Origin: Anadara kagoshimensis
Lineage: Eukaryota; Mollusca; Bivalvia; Arcoida; Arcidae
Assembly: GCA_021292105.1 (NCBI GenBank)
Contig: CM037870.1
Location: 68,675,260 to 68,739,259, forward strand
Direction: 5' to 3'
Length of the DNA: 64,000 bases
The position numbers were made by a program, and so were the translations under genes. Under the pieces are notes generated by a model, which did no database searches, was not told where the DNA came from, and saw only the letters and a program-made list of their open reading frames with translations. How positions within the stretch are numbered: the stretch's first letter is position 1; the number at the start of each line of letters is the position of its first letter. Below are positions 34,331 through 46,021 of the stretch, piece after piece.

Positions 34331-34530
34331 ATAATCCAGACCAGATGAGCAAAGTGAAACAATAGATTGTAAACCACAGTCATGATTTTATTACCTATCC
34401 CGAGGCAATAAGTTCGTGAATGATTGAAGAAACCGGAGTACCAGAGAAAACCACCCACTTTTGGCAAGCGAACTTACAACCTTTTTGACACTGGGATCTG
34501 TACCGAGTGGAACTCGGTCATCTCGCTTAT
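34331..34530 (-). mobile_element. SINE copy, body and decayed head
   Basis: ACCACCCACTTTTGGCAAGC and GAACTTACAACCTTTTTG followed by a decayed minus-strand head. It continues from the triplicated tail to its left. Confidence 0.55.
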
Positions 34531-35000
34531 TGTAGAATTAGTGCAACACAAATTCTAAAAAATAAATTTTATTTATCAAAGCTTTGAATTTATGAAAAAT
34601 GCGTATTTTGTTGTGTTGTTTACGCTCTCTTAGAGGAAATTACCGACAAAATAACAGCCTTTAAATCAACAATTTCTTTGATTTACAATATAAGGTCAAA
34701 CCGTCATTACGAACATGTGGACCAATACTCCCGAGTAACAATGGTATTTATGTTAAGTATGGCCATTGACGTTAAACATATTAGCAGTTTTATTTGATAC
34801 TAACACAATTTGTTCAGTCAATTATCCCTAAGGACCATTTGTTTAATAATGTGTGGAAATGAAAAGAGCAAAGTGGACAAATAGTATAATAGTTGATCGT
34901 TATACACACCATGTAGTTAGTTATATGTACATATTAAAAGTAAATATGTAAATGGATTAAAGACTTAACCAAGCTGTTGCTAACTGGGTTTATCAGGGTA
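34531..35000. other. Unannotated AT-rich DNA
   Basis: Nothing recognised. Confidence 0.4.
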
Positions 35001-35009
35001 GACTGGAGA

Positions 35010-35520
35010 AAAGTTTAACACCCAAGTCGTGATTATTTCACTTATATCGAGTCGGTCAGTTCGGGGATTACTAACTGATTTTATCTGATTTAAGTAATGG
35101 TATTAATGCTGCAATCAATATTGTTTGATTTATATGTATATTGAGGCGGTCAGTTCGGGAATATTGGAGGATACCAAAGTCCCGGAGAATCGAAAGCCAC
35201 ATACTTTTGGCAAATTAAAGCGACAAGTCTTCTAACACTAGGATCTGTTTGTTTGGGATAGAACTAAATATGTGGATTAAAGGCTGGACGAAGGAATAAA
35301 CAACTTACTATATAAGAGTAGCATGGAGTGATAGTGTCAACGTCGAAGTCAATATCGACGCATTCAGTTTAGGGATGGCTTAGGATACCGAGGTACCCGA
35401 GTAGTGACAAATTACAAACCGAATTGACAAACTTTAGCTTTTACATGATATGCCGAATGGGATTCGAATTTGTTGGAGAGAGACACTGTGATCCAAAAGC
35501 ACACGTCTAGTAAGATCTAT
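35010..35520 (-). mobile_element. Two adjacent SINE copies (one interrupted)
   Basis: Tail words TTATATCGAGTCGGTCAGTT (35041) and TATATTGAGGCGGTCAGTT (35140) precede body words ACATACTTTTGGCAAATTAA (35198). A second copy from about 35330 reads CGACGCATTCAGTTTAGGG and ends in the head (minus strand CAAATTCGAATCCC at 35460-35475). Confidence 0.55.
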
Positions 35521-35559
35521 CCTGATGCTATTAAACATTCATCACATTGATCAGTAGTA

Positions 35560-35815
35560 CACATTGGTTGATTACTATTAAAAACTTTGTGGAACTTTGT
35601 TAAAAACAATAGTAAATGGGATTTTATCAAATTAAACAGCATTTTTAAACTTTCGGTTGCAATAATATACCCGTCCATGTCTAATTTAAAATCTCACAAG
35701 CAAGCTACAAGCTTTAAAAACTGGCAAATTAAGTTAAACGCTTTCAAAAGTCTGAGCTTCAACAGAAGTGCTCCAGCAGGATAAGCAAGTTTTACGCTTC
35801 TCGTTTATTTAGCTA
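35560..35815 (-). mobile_element. Penelope-like element 3' region fragment
   Basis: AAACTGGCAAATTAAGTTAA, GAGCTTCAACAG and GTGCTCCAGCAGGATAAGC correspond to the 3' region of the 59.4 kb copy. The frame 35587-35784 is spurious. Confidence 0.55.
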
Positions 35816-36680
35816 TCAGTTATCAACCTATATTTCAATTTTCGTTTGTTTCAAACATTTTTATCGGTCAGATCTTTTGTGTTTTTTTCCATGACAGAAT
35901 TGCCTCCTCTTCAACTTTCATTGCCGGAACTATTTTTCTGACCTTCATCCCAATGTTTATGTTGTTGACACATTACACATAAGTTGTAAAAGTATCACAT
36001 ACACTTATTTGTTGGCTACGCGAATTATTCAGTGTGCAAAATGTCCAATTCTTTCATACTTCCATAACAAAAAGAAAATTTAACTTCATTTCTATAGTGT
36101 TAATTGTAGACAGGCATGTTATACAAACTAAATACAGATTACAAAGACTGGCTACATGGTCATACTGACTTTTATTACAACAGCACAAGGTCAAATTACA
36201 AAACGCATAAAATAAGGATTCCTATACTACTTCGGGTTATAAATGAGTACCCAAGATAAAGATTCGGATAACGGATAATATATCAACATTAATCATTGAT
36301 TAAATTAAACAAACCTAGAACAACATGACCGTGATGTTCAAATCCGGATCAGTTGAATCAATAGTTGACACAGATAACTATAGGCCGACATGACACTGGC
36401 TTTTGAAATCAAGGGTTGTGGTTCTAACCTCACTAGAGACTTGAAAATTTTCTGAGATGATTTTCATCTCCTGCCCATACTAGAGCTGTAAAAAAGCCCT
36501 TTTCTAGAATAGTCGTTCGGGTGAGAATCAAAACCAAGGCTCCGTATATCAGTGTACGCTCTGTAGAGTTTGAAAAAATGGTTGACCACCTGTGGCAGCA
36601 ACAGAGGACGCTTACGATCGAAAAAGAATGAACAAAGCAATATAAGATTAGATTCAAAACAACACATCATCGATCCACTA
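35816..36680. other. Unannotated AT-rich DNA
   Basis: Nothing recognised; short overlapping frames on both strands around 36433-36764 are not credible genes. Confidence 0.4.
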
Positions 36681-36683
36681 CAA

Positions 36684-37311
36684 GGGGGTTTTACCGGAAT
36701 AATTGCGAAATTCCGGAATAGTAAGACACTTTCCGTAATCTTTGTGAAAATCCGGAATATTTAGATCAATTCCAGAATTTTTAGACCAAATCCGAAATAA
36801 TCGGACAAAATCCGGAATAATTGGTCAAAATCCGGAATAATAAGAATATTTGTACGGTAAATTTTACGGATTCTAAAAATTCCGGCAAGTGTCTGATTAT
36901 TACGGTAACTTGTCTGATTATTCGGGTAAAAGACTGATTATTACGGTAAAAATCTAATTATTCCGGCAAATGTCCAATTATTACGGTAAAAATTCTTTAA
37001 AAAATTATTATTTTTTAGAAAATTTCCCGTAATAATTGGACATTTGCCGGAATAATTAGACTTTTTCCGTAATAATCGGTCATTTTCCGGAATAATCAGA
37101 CACTTACCGTAATTTTTAGATTACGGAAAACTTACCGTAACAAAATAGTCCAATTATTCCGGATTTTGCTTGATTATTCCGGATTTTGCCTGATTATTCC
37201 GGATTTTACCGGTTTATTCCGGACTTCACCTGATTATTCCGGATCAGTTTGGTTTATTCCGGATTTGGTCTGATTATTCCGGATTTTCGCAATTATTCCG
37301 GTAAAACCCCC
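36684..37311. mobile_element. Fold-back element FB2, nested inverted arrays
   Basis: GGGGGTTTTACCGGAATAAT at 36684 is exactly reversed at 37292-37311. The outer arms repeat a 20-22 bp module (TCCGGAATAATTGGACAAAA type), each centred on the palindrome TTCCGGAA-like core. Inside them, 36885-37000 holds the module in the opposite orientation (GTCTGATTATTACGGTAA), and 37025-37130 holds its mirror. So the 628-bp element is a hairpin whose arms are themselves hairpins. No coding capacity. No convincing target duplication is visible. Confidence 0.9.
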
Positions 37312-39300
37312 ATCATTAAACCAATAGCTAAATAACATTGAGCTTCAGTTGGGTTACATTCTATTCGCTTTCGACATTTTCCAGATTATTTCAAAAAGAA
37401 ATCTGAAATTATGCAATTTTATAATATGACATATCAATGGATTAAACTAATAATAGCAAATGGACCAAGGGTACAGAGAAAGATAACAGTTATCGGTCCA
37501 AAAATATCCAAATGACCGTATTACTGATCTAATTGACATAAAACATAAATACGATAAATGTGCGTTATTAGAAGACAAACATTGTTACTGAAAACGGAAG
37601 CACTTCCTTGTGTATCCTCCATTTTGTTTGTAGAAACCTTAACTGACCGAATCAAATTATTTTGATCATTTCTGTGATCAATGATTTTTTTCAAGAATTA
37701 AATGGCTTGGGGGTTATAACGCTATTCCCTGCATAGGATCATCTGTTAAAATTTTAAATTCATTGGTGTCGGAAACATATGAATCCATATTTATAATTTC
37801 GATGCTGCATTCTAGGAAATAAAATATTTATATCAACTTTTCATCAGACAAAATCACTGAAATCCAGTAGTTATGGAACATAATAATGTTAACTTTTATA
37901 AATATATGGTTGGGTAAATTACAACATCTTAAGTACATGGAAGCTGAAATACACTTCACATATTAAGCTTAAACAAAAGACTGGATTCTTTATAAAAATC
38001 GAAATTAGTGATTGCATTTCTCTTTGAAAAATCCAATAGGAAATAAGCCAATTAGACGCGCCGAGGTCAATATAATTAGAAAATATGAAAATACCTGATA
38101 AATGATGATTTTGTTAATCAACATTTTAAACATTAAACTGCTAAATAATAAATACTTTTCTAGCATTGACGTCTAGATTTACTGACACAAAAGATAAATC
38201 CAGAAGCCTAATGTTCGAACTCATTGTGGGATTCTATATTTTTCCCTTTATTTCCTTTTTTTAACGTTAACTTCGTTTTTTGCCCGGTTTCTCTCATATC
38301 GGCGAAGTTTTGTATCGCTTATTATTAATATGACCCCCATGTATAGGTGCTTTGTAACATTAGGAGTTGTTACAGTGCTTAAACTATCAAGATGCACGCA
38401 ATTGATGTCCCATGTTGCAAAAGGCCGATATCAGAATTCGAACCGACTTGAGAAAGCTTCAAATGGATTTGATTAGAACCAAGCTATCCGTCTTGCTACT
38501 CCTAAATTTGGAACTGGCTTTATTAAGCTTTGATTTAATTAAGTATAAAGGTAAGTTATCCGTCTTGCTAACCTCCGACTACGTGATGTGGAAGTCCCAT
38601 ATAAAAATATCGCTTAGCAGTACACTTTCCTGTGGTATTTATTATAAATATTGAAATATTTGGAACATCAATACAATGAATGTTTTTCATACCAGATGTT
38701 TCAGTGACATGTGGATGGTTTAGCGAGTTTCCATCATGATTAATCTTTCTATAAAGTATACGATATCTGACAACTTTGTAACAACATTCCTGAGTAAGAC
38801 AAGTTCATACCTAAGCCGAGCGGATGTTCTAAAACCAAGTGTCACTCTTAGCATACCTACTACGCACTTATGTTCACATTCGTCCGTACATCGTATACGA
38901 CTTGTTTCGCCTCACAACAGATATTTATGAAACATTGAAATTGAGTAATTGCTTTTGTGATGTCCAAGTTTTTGTTGACAGTCTGAACTTAGGAATTTAC
39001 ATGTCAACAAAATAACGTTTATTACCAATTAGCTTTAAAGTTTCTACAAACCACGAATTTACTACCCAACACAATGGCTATTTTTACTGAGTACCACAGA
39101 CTACACCCAGTAATATCTTTTTTAAATCACGCAAACGTCACGACGAAAATAAATTATTCCACATTACCTATTGTTTTATTGTAGCCTGTTGTTGAGGACC
39201 CTGTTTATTGATAAATGCATGCATCATATTTCAACATTGTCTTTGTTTCAATTTGTGATCTTATATTGTAATGTTTAATATTGACGGTCCGACCGTCAAC
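37312..39300. other. Unannotated AT-rich DNA
   Basis: No gene was recognised; frames 38412-38654 and 38736-38930 match nothing I know. A perfect 9-bp-stem hairpin TTGACGGTC-C-GACCGTCAA lies at about 39279-39297, just upstream of the next element. Confidence 0.4.
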
Positions 39301-39302
39301 AA

Positions 39303-40150
39303 AATGTTATAGTTTTTGATAGACAACATATGTCTTGTGTTTGGAAATATGATATTACAGTCGGTATAGCAATGGGCACAAACTGTGAACCATTGCTTGT
39401 AGATTTGTTTCTTCATTCGAATGAAGCAGAATTTAAGCAGAACCTTGTTAAATCTGGAAAGAAGAATGTTGCCAAATCATTCAACTTCACATACATAGAT
39501 CTAAATTTTGTTTAATCTATAAATAAACCTAAATTTGGAGCTTATTTGGATGTCATCTATTACAGTGAGCTTGAAATAAAACATAGATTATGCAAGTTCT
39601 GTTTCATATTTAGACTTATACCTCAATTATGACGCTAACGAAGGGATACAGGAAAGGAAACTTTATGACAGACGTGATGACTTCAATTTTTCTAATGTCA
39701 ACTTTCCTTTTCTATGCAGCAATATACCTGCTTCTCCTGCTTATGATGTATTTGTTTCCAAATTAATACGCTATGGTAGAGCTTGTTCTTAGTACGGTAA
39801 CTTCATACAACGATGCAAGCTGCTTACAAAAAACTGTTGATATTGTAAGAATAGGCTTAGCAGGGCCCTCAAAACGTTTTATAGCCGCCATCACAAATTA
39901 TTGATACATGTAAGTATGACGTCTCTGTATCCAAAATTACTCTGGATATATTTGAGGCCCCATTGTTCCATGCTCCTTTCATTCCCAAATTTATCACGTG
40001 GAGGGGTGTAGCTAGCTAAGAGGAGGTCCGTTGTACCGACTCATCTTTTTTGTTGGAAGTTCACGTGTTAACTTAATTTGCCAGCAGTAAACATTTTACT
40101 TTGATTTAGGATTTTGGTTTGTACATGGATTGACATGTTTGTTTTGTTTT
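39303..40150 (+). pseudogene. Penelope-like element relic, RT fragment and 3' region
   Basis: Translation in three frames gives the same protein as the 59.5-60.1 kb copy. FLIDNICLVFG is followed by VGIAMGTNCEPLLVDLFL (39355-39415), then NLVKSGKKNVAKSFNFTYID, after which the YIDD catalytic region is damaged. Downstream are SELEIK, a stop-rich stretch and DVSVSKITLDIFEA near 39920. The 3' region with GTGTAGCTAGCTAAGAGG (40005) and GGAAGTTCACGTG (40058) follows. Many stops and frameshifts: dead. Confidence 0.75.
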
Positions 40151-40615
40151 TTGTGGTGTTTCATTTTGTCAGTCAGCCAATCAATCAATCAATCCATGTT
40201 ATTGACGACCCTTTTATTTACTTATGCATGGATTACTGTATGTACTTGTTTTCAATTTGTGATCTTATATCATTGTGTTGACAATTGCGCAGCGTGAAGA
40301 TCTATAAATCTATGTAGTTGTAGGTGTTTGCAATTTGAAATTCTTAAAACGTTTATCAATCAACTATATGACATGTACGAAGGCTGCTATTATATAATGT
40401 AAAAGGAATTATTCTTTGTGTCAAGTCTCTACAAAGGTTTCATCGAAACATGTGAACTATGTTGTTAGATTTTAATGTAATGGAAGTCTTTCAACATACA
40501 TTTTTATAATTATATTTTATGCGTGGTGATTTTTTTTTTTCAATTTATATATCGCGAGTGTTGATATATCGCCATGCTGATAATGTGTTTTAAAAATCGA
40601 TTTTCAGTTACTGTA

Positions 40616-40818
40616 CAACCTGTCGAAAGTTTAACACTAAGGTAACGATTAGGTATCGAATCTACAGCTCATCTCTGTACCTAGTTAGCTATATTTCGTT
40701 GATCGCTATATATTTCTCGGCGACTTCTCTTCAGCTACAATCTATCTATGTCTCAGTCACTCGGAAGCCGAGCTTCGATTCCTTTCGTTAGCTCAATGTT
40801 ACACTTTCGACAACCCTG
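40616..40818. mobile_element. TA-type MITE family M1, copy 5
   Basis: Left end CAACCTGTCGAAAGTTTAAC, right end CTTTCGACAACCCTG, TA on both sides (40614-40615, 40819-40820). 203 bp. Confidence 0.85.
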
Positions 40819-40979
40819 TACTATAGTTTATGGAGACGATTTAATGGCGGATATAAATGATTAAGATTGAATAAAACTGCAAAGTGCACTTGTAATAAAC
40901 AGAGCCAAACCACTTTGAATTTTGAAATCCGATTGGGGGCATTAACCTCCATCATACTAGTTCCGGTATAGATTAAAAA

Positions 40980-41075
40980 TCATCAGTTATTTAACCAGTG
41001 GTCTAAATTTCGTGCAGTGTACATTTCAACCCATCAGGTACTTAACCATTGGTCTTAATTTCGAGCAATGCGTTA
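40980..41075. repeat. Short 2-copy tandem repeat
   Basis: TTTAACCAGTGGTCTAAATTTC and CTTAACCATTGGTCTTAA are about 55 bp apart with shared neighbours (CAGTT/CAGGTA, GTGCAGTG/GAGCAATG). Confidence 0.6.
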
Positions 41076-41109
41076 TGTGCTCATTCTGAAAAAGTTTTAT
41101 GAAAAAAAT

Positions 41110-41265
41110 ACTTTTTTCAAATCATTTATTTCATAACTATACATGTTCAAATCACAAATCTAAAAACAAAGTTAAACATTTGAACTTCCGCCAGAGAAGT
41201 GAGATCGAGGATACGGAAGAGTAAGCATCACCTGTCTCGCTAGCTACACCCGTCATTGTACAATG
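41110..41265 (-). mobile_element. Penelope-like element 3' region fragment
   Basis: AACTTCCGCCAGAGAAGTGA, TACGGAAGAGTAAGCA and CTAGCTACACCCGTCA match the 3' region of the 59.4 kb copy in the same orientation. Confidence 0.65.
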
Positions 41266-42055
41266 ATTGTTCCTATGATTTATAAAACAACTATGGTCTG
41301 TTTACAAAAGATAACCTGGCAATAGTTTTTACTATTAAAAAATAAAATAAATTATCTGTTTACGATAGAGAATCTATCAAGTATATCAAAAGCCAAAAGA
41401 GACCATTTTAAATGTACAACCCTATGGCCATGGGAAGAATGATCATCTGTGAAAAGAAAATGTATCATGATTCCAAACACCATGAAATTAACTCCCTAGC
41501 ACTGTATAATATACCAATTAATTTTTGTGTTATATTATAATTATATTATCTTTATACGGTCATCACATCATCTCCAGCCGTTGCTTTGGTAACACATGGC
41601 GTTTTTAATTGAAACAATATCCCTTAAACAAGCCATTGGCAGCCTAAGGACTCCATTTTTAAACATTCTTTGACATATCAAGGATTACCACTCCGGGAAT
41701 TCTTTCGTGACACTGGTATCTTTGTTACTGGCAATATAACCGATCAGGTGTCACGGGAGCAATGTACTATAAAACATAAAGCGAACGGAAATTTACCAAT
41801 AACATCTTTAAAGTGTTTAACTCCGATTCAATTCCACGCTTAAATTTCAGGTCGTATCGATATGTCACACAAGACTGTAAAATGAATGGGTTTTACTTTC
41901 AATTAAATTGAGTCAACATTTCAATCATGAACTTTAATCAGTGTTCTATCGGAGAATCTGGCACATTATCAAATAAATTGACATATCTAAGCCTTTAAGC
42001 ATCTCTTTCTTTACGTCAGAAATTCACTTTCAATCTTATTTTGAATTCCATATAA
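41266..42055. other. Unannotated AT-rich DNA
   Basis: Nothing recognised. Confidence 0.4.
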
Positions 42056-42065
42056 CAGACAGAGA

Positions 42066-42720
42066 TACATTTAATTGGTGAACATGAATTTCTTGTCGAA
42101 GCCACTTGTAAATGTTGACAAAGCGAATTAGCGAATTATCCAGGGTTACATCTAATTGGCGAACATGATTTCCCTGTCGGAGCCTCGAAATGCTTACAAA
42201 ACCAGGGATTCACCTATTTGGCGAACATGATTTTCTTGTCGAAGCCCCGTGTAAATGACAGTCAGGGGTACATGTACACCTTGTTCGCAACCACGATTTC
42301 CCTGTCTGAACCTCGTGAAAATGATGACAAAAGCTAGGGTATACCTAATTGTTGAACATAGTTTCCCGGTCGGAACCTAATGTAATGATTTCAAACTCAT
42401 GTCGAACATGAATTCCCTTTAGGAGCCGCATTTAAATTATTGCAAAGCCAGGGGTACATCTAATTGGTGAAAATGAACTCCCTCGGAGCCTCGTGTAAAT
42501 GATTAAATATTTTCTCCATGTTGGAGCCTCGTACCAACTGGTGAACATGATTTCTCTATCGATACCTCTAGTTAATGATTACATAACCAGGGATATGTAC
42601 GTGTACATGATTCCCCTATCGGAGCCTCCCGTAAATGATTACATAACCAGGGATATGTACATGATTCCCCTATCGGAGCCTCACGTAAATGATTACAAGG
42701 CCTTCAATATTGGATCAACG
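42066..42720. repeat. Degenerate minisatellite, about 70-80 bp unit, 8-9 copies
   Basis: GGCGAACATGATTTCCC, TGTCGGAGCCTCGTGTAAATG and ACAAAGCCAGGG(G)TACA recur with drift. The last two units (42590-42700) are much closer to each other (GATTACATAACCAGGGATAT twice). The frame 42499-42723 simply reads these units. Confidence 0.85.
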
Positions 42721-42971
42721 TAACCCCAGCACTAATTCTGAACAGAGTAATGTAGTAATTGTTTCAATATAACTTAGTTACGAGTGCAATCTGCTGACAA
42801 CTCCGGATAATTTCTCATCAGGAAATCAATAAATGTTTGGCCAAATCCAGGATAATAGTGTTAAATATTACATGTGTATTACAAGCTTTTTGCCGGATAT
42901 TTTGAGTGATAGTTCATTAAGCTTAGAGACAGTGTTACAACATTCACTGTTCTATCATTATATGTACATTA

Positions 42972-43010
42972 CAGAGCCGTCCAAAGTTTAACACTAAGCT
43001 CATAAATTAG
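42972..43010. mobile_element. TA-type MITE family M1, one end only
   Basis: TA then CAGAGCCGTCCAAAGTTTAA and CACTAAGCTCATAAATTAG. No matching right end was found, so it is truncated. Confidence 0.65.
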
Positions 43011-43423
43011 TGCCTAAGCTCTAGCTTATGTAAGCCCTTCGTTGGCTATATCTTGACGCCTTTTATGAATTTATAGGTTTTAAACGGATCTTTGAATATA
43101 CGAATTGTTTGTCTAAAGTAAGAAGGAGGTTTAAATTCAGTTGTAACATTGTCTGTCTTGTCTCTTGTCTTGACCTCTTGTTTCGTTTCGTTTTTTCTTC
43201 AACATTTGTTGTTGCACTGGCTATATATTACCAAGGTTTTAGTTTCTTTCTGATATTTAAGACGAACACCAAACGTTGTGTATCCAACAACAGAAACGAC
43301 CCGAATATTGTTATAAATAATAGATTATTTATTCCATCATTATAATAATGTTTTTCAAATTGGACCGAAAACCAACAGCAATAATGCCATCTACCCATCC
43401 GGGTAAAACCCAGTTGACTCTAA

Positions 43424-45037
43424 AGCCCCATTCATACGGCGAGAATTGCATACCTAAGTATTTTTTACTCATATGTAAATTTACTCACATATGCAAATTG
43501 TGTCGTATGAACAACTTTGCATATACGCAAATTTTACTCATGTAAGTAAATTTGCACCTAGTAGAGACCAAGTGCAAATTTGCTATAGTATGTGAGTATT
43601 TTATACTTAGGTATGCAAATTTTGCTACAGTGTCGTATGAACGCACAGTAATATTTACTCACATAATTTTTAACACGTGGATTTATTAATGCCAGGTTAT
43701 TTATCTCTATGGGTTAATGTTCATTCAGGTCCATGTGGTGCAGGAGTGAATATGAGTGTTTGTAATCTGCCTTGTACCAGAAAAAATTGTTTAATAGTGT
43801 TGTCCAATGATATACAATGTCGCAGATTAACATTACACACATCCCAGTGTATTGACACCGAGCTAACCAACAGGTGCCTATTGTAAGGGACACCCAATCC
43901 CCACATATGGTGTTACAATCGGGGGTCGAACTCATAGCAGTTAAAGAAGCCAACCACTATAAACAACCGTGGCCCTCATTGATTTGTAATAACTATCCAG
44001 TAAAGAATAGATCAAAAGTTGTAATTGAAATAGATTTATTTGACAAAAGCCCAAAAACTAGTGACAAACTGTCACCAAAATTTGACGTTTTACTAGTTTT
44101 CAAAGAGAAAGTACTTGAGCAACAAAAGCCAACCACAGGATGTGAAGAAAATTTACTTTTACAAATTTGACAACGAATTGTCCTTGAAAGGAGATGCCAT
44201 GTCGTCATGAAGTGTTTTGGGAAAACAAATATTACAAACATCATCATCTTTAACATCACTGAAATGATTTTCACCTTCTAGTTCAATAAAAACATTCCAC
44301 CGATCACTAAAAATTAATTTGCAGCTTCATATACAGAGATGAAGCTTAACTAATTTGAGTAAGGGGTCTAGCTCAGCTGAAAAAAGAAGTTTTAACGTAA
44401 TAAATAGCTAAAATGTGTAAACATTTTGGGGGCCAGACTGGGTTTTAGGAGACATGAGCTAATCTAAATATCTTATACATGTCATGAGAAACAACACAAG
44501 CTCCTTTTACAGAACAAGCAAATACGACATGGACGTCAAGCATTTTTTGCAAACATCACAATGAGTATTTCAAGCAACTCAAAGAGATCGAAGATCAAGT
44601 GTCGTTCTACCCTAACTAGACGGTATATAAATGTGCTCTGCGCTGGTCTAAAATTTTGTTTGTTTGTATAAAGCTTGAAAAAACAAGTCTTTTAAGGATA
44701 TGCCATATAACATTTTTTAATGTATTTTATGATTAATTAAAAAATGGTATATGACAGATATGCTGGATCACCAAGTAGAACTGCCCATTTGTCATTATAA
44801 TAGCCCAATATCAAATCGGTGCTGAAAAAGTAAGGAAACGTTCTTATCTGATGATAAAGTCTAAACTGTTCAATGTTCAGAATGAAAATTATCCAAAATT
44901 GGTTGAAAACTTCAAATTTACTTATGGTACATAAATCATGTATGAACGCAAAGCAAAATATACTTTTGCTTACGTGAGTAAATTTACATATGAGTAAAAA
45001 TACTTAGGTATGCAATTCTCGCCGTATAAATGGGGCT
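43424..45037. mobile_element. Fold-back DNA element FB4 with TAA target duplication
   Basis: AGCCCCATTCATACGGCGAG at 43424 is matched by its reverse complement ending at 45037, one mismatch in this stretch. Similarity continues for about 65 bp (GCATACCTAAGTATTTTT, CATATGTAAATTTACTCAC). TAA lies directly outside both ends (43421-43423, 45038-45040), a 3-bp duplication as in PIF/Harbinger-type elements. The left part repeats ACTCATATG/ACTCACATATG, GCATACCTAAG and CGTATGAAC in both orientations. The interior has two weak frames: 43874-44170 (plus) and 43993-44274 (minus, with CQICKSKF). Neither resembles a transposase I can identify. A micro-MITE is nested at 44701. Confidence 0.8.
44701..44756. 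mobile_element. 56-bp micro-MITE, copy 1
   Basis: TGCCATATAACATTTTTTAA and TTAAAAAATGGTATATGACA are inverted ends around a centre TGTATTTTATGA. GATA flanks it on both sides (44697-44700 and 44757-44760). Nested in FB4. Confidence 0.85.
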
Positions 45038-45040
45038 TAA

Positions 45041-45412
45041 TGGATAGAGGATAAGGAACTCAAAAAAGGATATAGTTACTGGGCACTTCGTATATGATAA
45101 AATCTTGTTTCAAAGACCCTGCTAACATAACGACCAAATTTAGTTTAATGGATTAAGACACGGTGCTTCAGATATGTAAACACACGGTACTGTAGAATGA
45201 TTCACATTCTGAAACGTTTTATGTAAACAGGGACTTCTCGATCGTTGTCCAATTAAGTGATCTAAAACGTACTTATATATGAAATCCTTTCGGGCAGATG
45301 CATCACCAAGACTTAGCTGCTCGATATAAAAGTAAAATCATTTTAAATGAGGGTTTATAAACTTAATAATAAGAAAAAAATAAATATATTCACTTTATAA
45401 GCATACTAAGTA
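45041..45412. other. Unannotated AT-rich DNA
   Basis: Nothing recognised. Confidence 0.4.
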
Positions 45413-45415
45413 CTG

Positions 45416-45700
45416 GGTGCCCAAGTGGTCTTAGGTCCGCGACTTTCATCATCCATGCTCTTATTGTGCTTGGTAAAATCTTGATGAGAGAGGTTTTGTC
45501 AGTTCGCTTACCGAAGGTCGCTGAGTTTTTATAGGTTCTCCGGTTACCTCCACCACCCCGAAATTGACAGTCTCGATATAAGTGTCATATACCGTTTTTT
45601 GAATGTATTTTATGATTAAATTCAAAAAATGGTATATGACATAAGCTAAATAGTCTTGACTGGGGCGTAAAACTCCATTGCTTCACTCCTTAGCATATTA
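45416..45700 (+). mobile_element. tRNA-headed SINE interrupted by a micro-MITE
   Basis: Head GGTGCCCAAGTGGTCTTAGG (A-box-like), body TTTTGTCAGTTCGCTTACCG and GGTTCTCCGGTTACCTCC, tail CAGTCTCGATATAAG. It is then interrupted at 45583-45641, resuming as CTAAATAGTCTTGACTGGGG and CGTAAAACTCC. The resumed tail matches tails of other copies in the window. Confidence 0.75.
45583..45641. mobile_element. 59-bp micro-MITE, copy 2
   Basis: Inverted ends TGTCATATACCGTTTTTTGA and TCAAAAAATGGTATATGACA with the same centre TGTATTTTATGA as copy 1. The 4-bp duplication TAAG is at 45579-45582 and 45642-45645. It lies in a conserved SINE tail word, so the empty site is known from sister SINEs. Confidence 0.9.
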
Positions 45701-45840
45701 GTATTTATACATTTGTTCTAATCCGTGCTAATTATATGATTTAAAGATTATATATTAAAAATACTTTTCCATTCTCTTGGGAGTCAGTAAATGATAAATT
45801 ATAATTATAATCTGCTGATATTAAGAGAAAGTTACATGTA

Positions 45841-46019
45841 CAGACTTGTCGAAAGTTTAACACTGAGCTAACAGAAAGGTGCAGAATAACCTCGATGTGG
45901 ATAACTAGTGGCCAAAATATGCTTAGAGATGTATTGCCGCTGTCGAGAAATGACTAACCAATCCACCGATGGATTCTGAACTTATTCGTTAGGTTTGTGT
46001 CAAACTTTGGACAGGTCTG
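45841..46019. mobile_element. TA-type MITE family M1, copy 6
   Basis: Left end CAGACTTGTCGAAAGTTTAA, right end TCAAACTTTGGACAGGTCTG, TA on both sides (45839-45840, 46020-46021). 179 bp. Confidence 0.9.
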
Positions 46020-46021
46020 TA

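Noticed and set aside
43714..44274. Transposase gene inside FB4
   Set aside because: Overlapping short frames on both strands without a recognisable catalytic motif.
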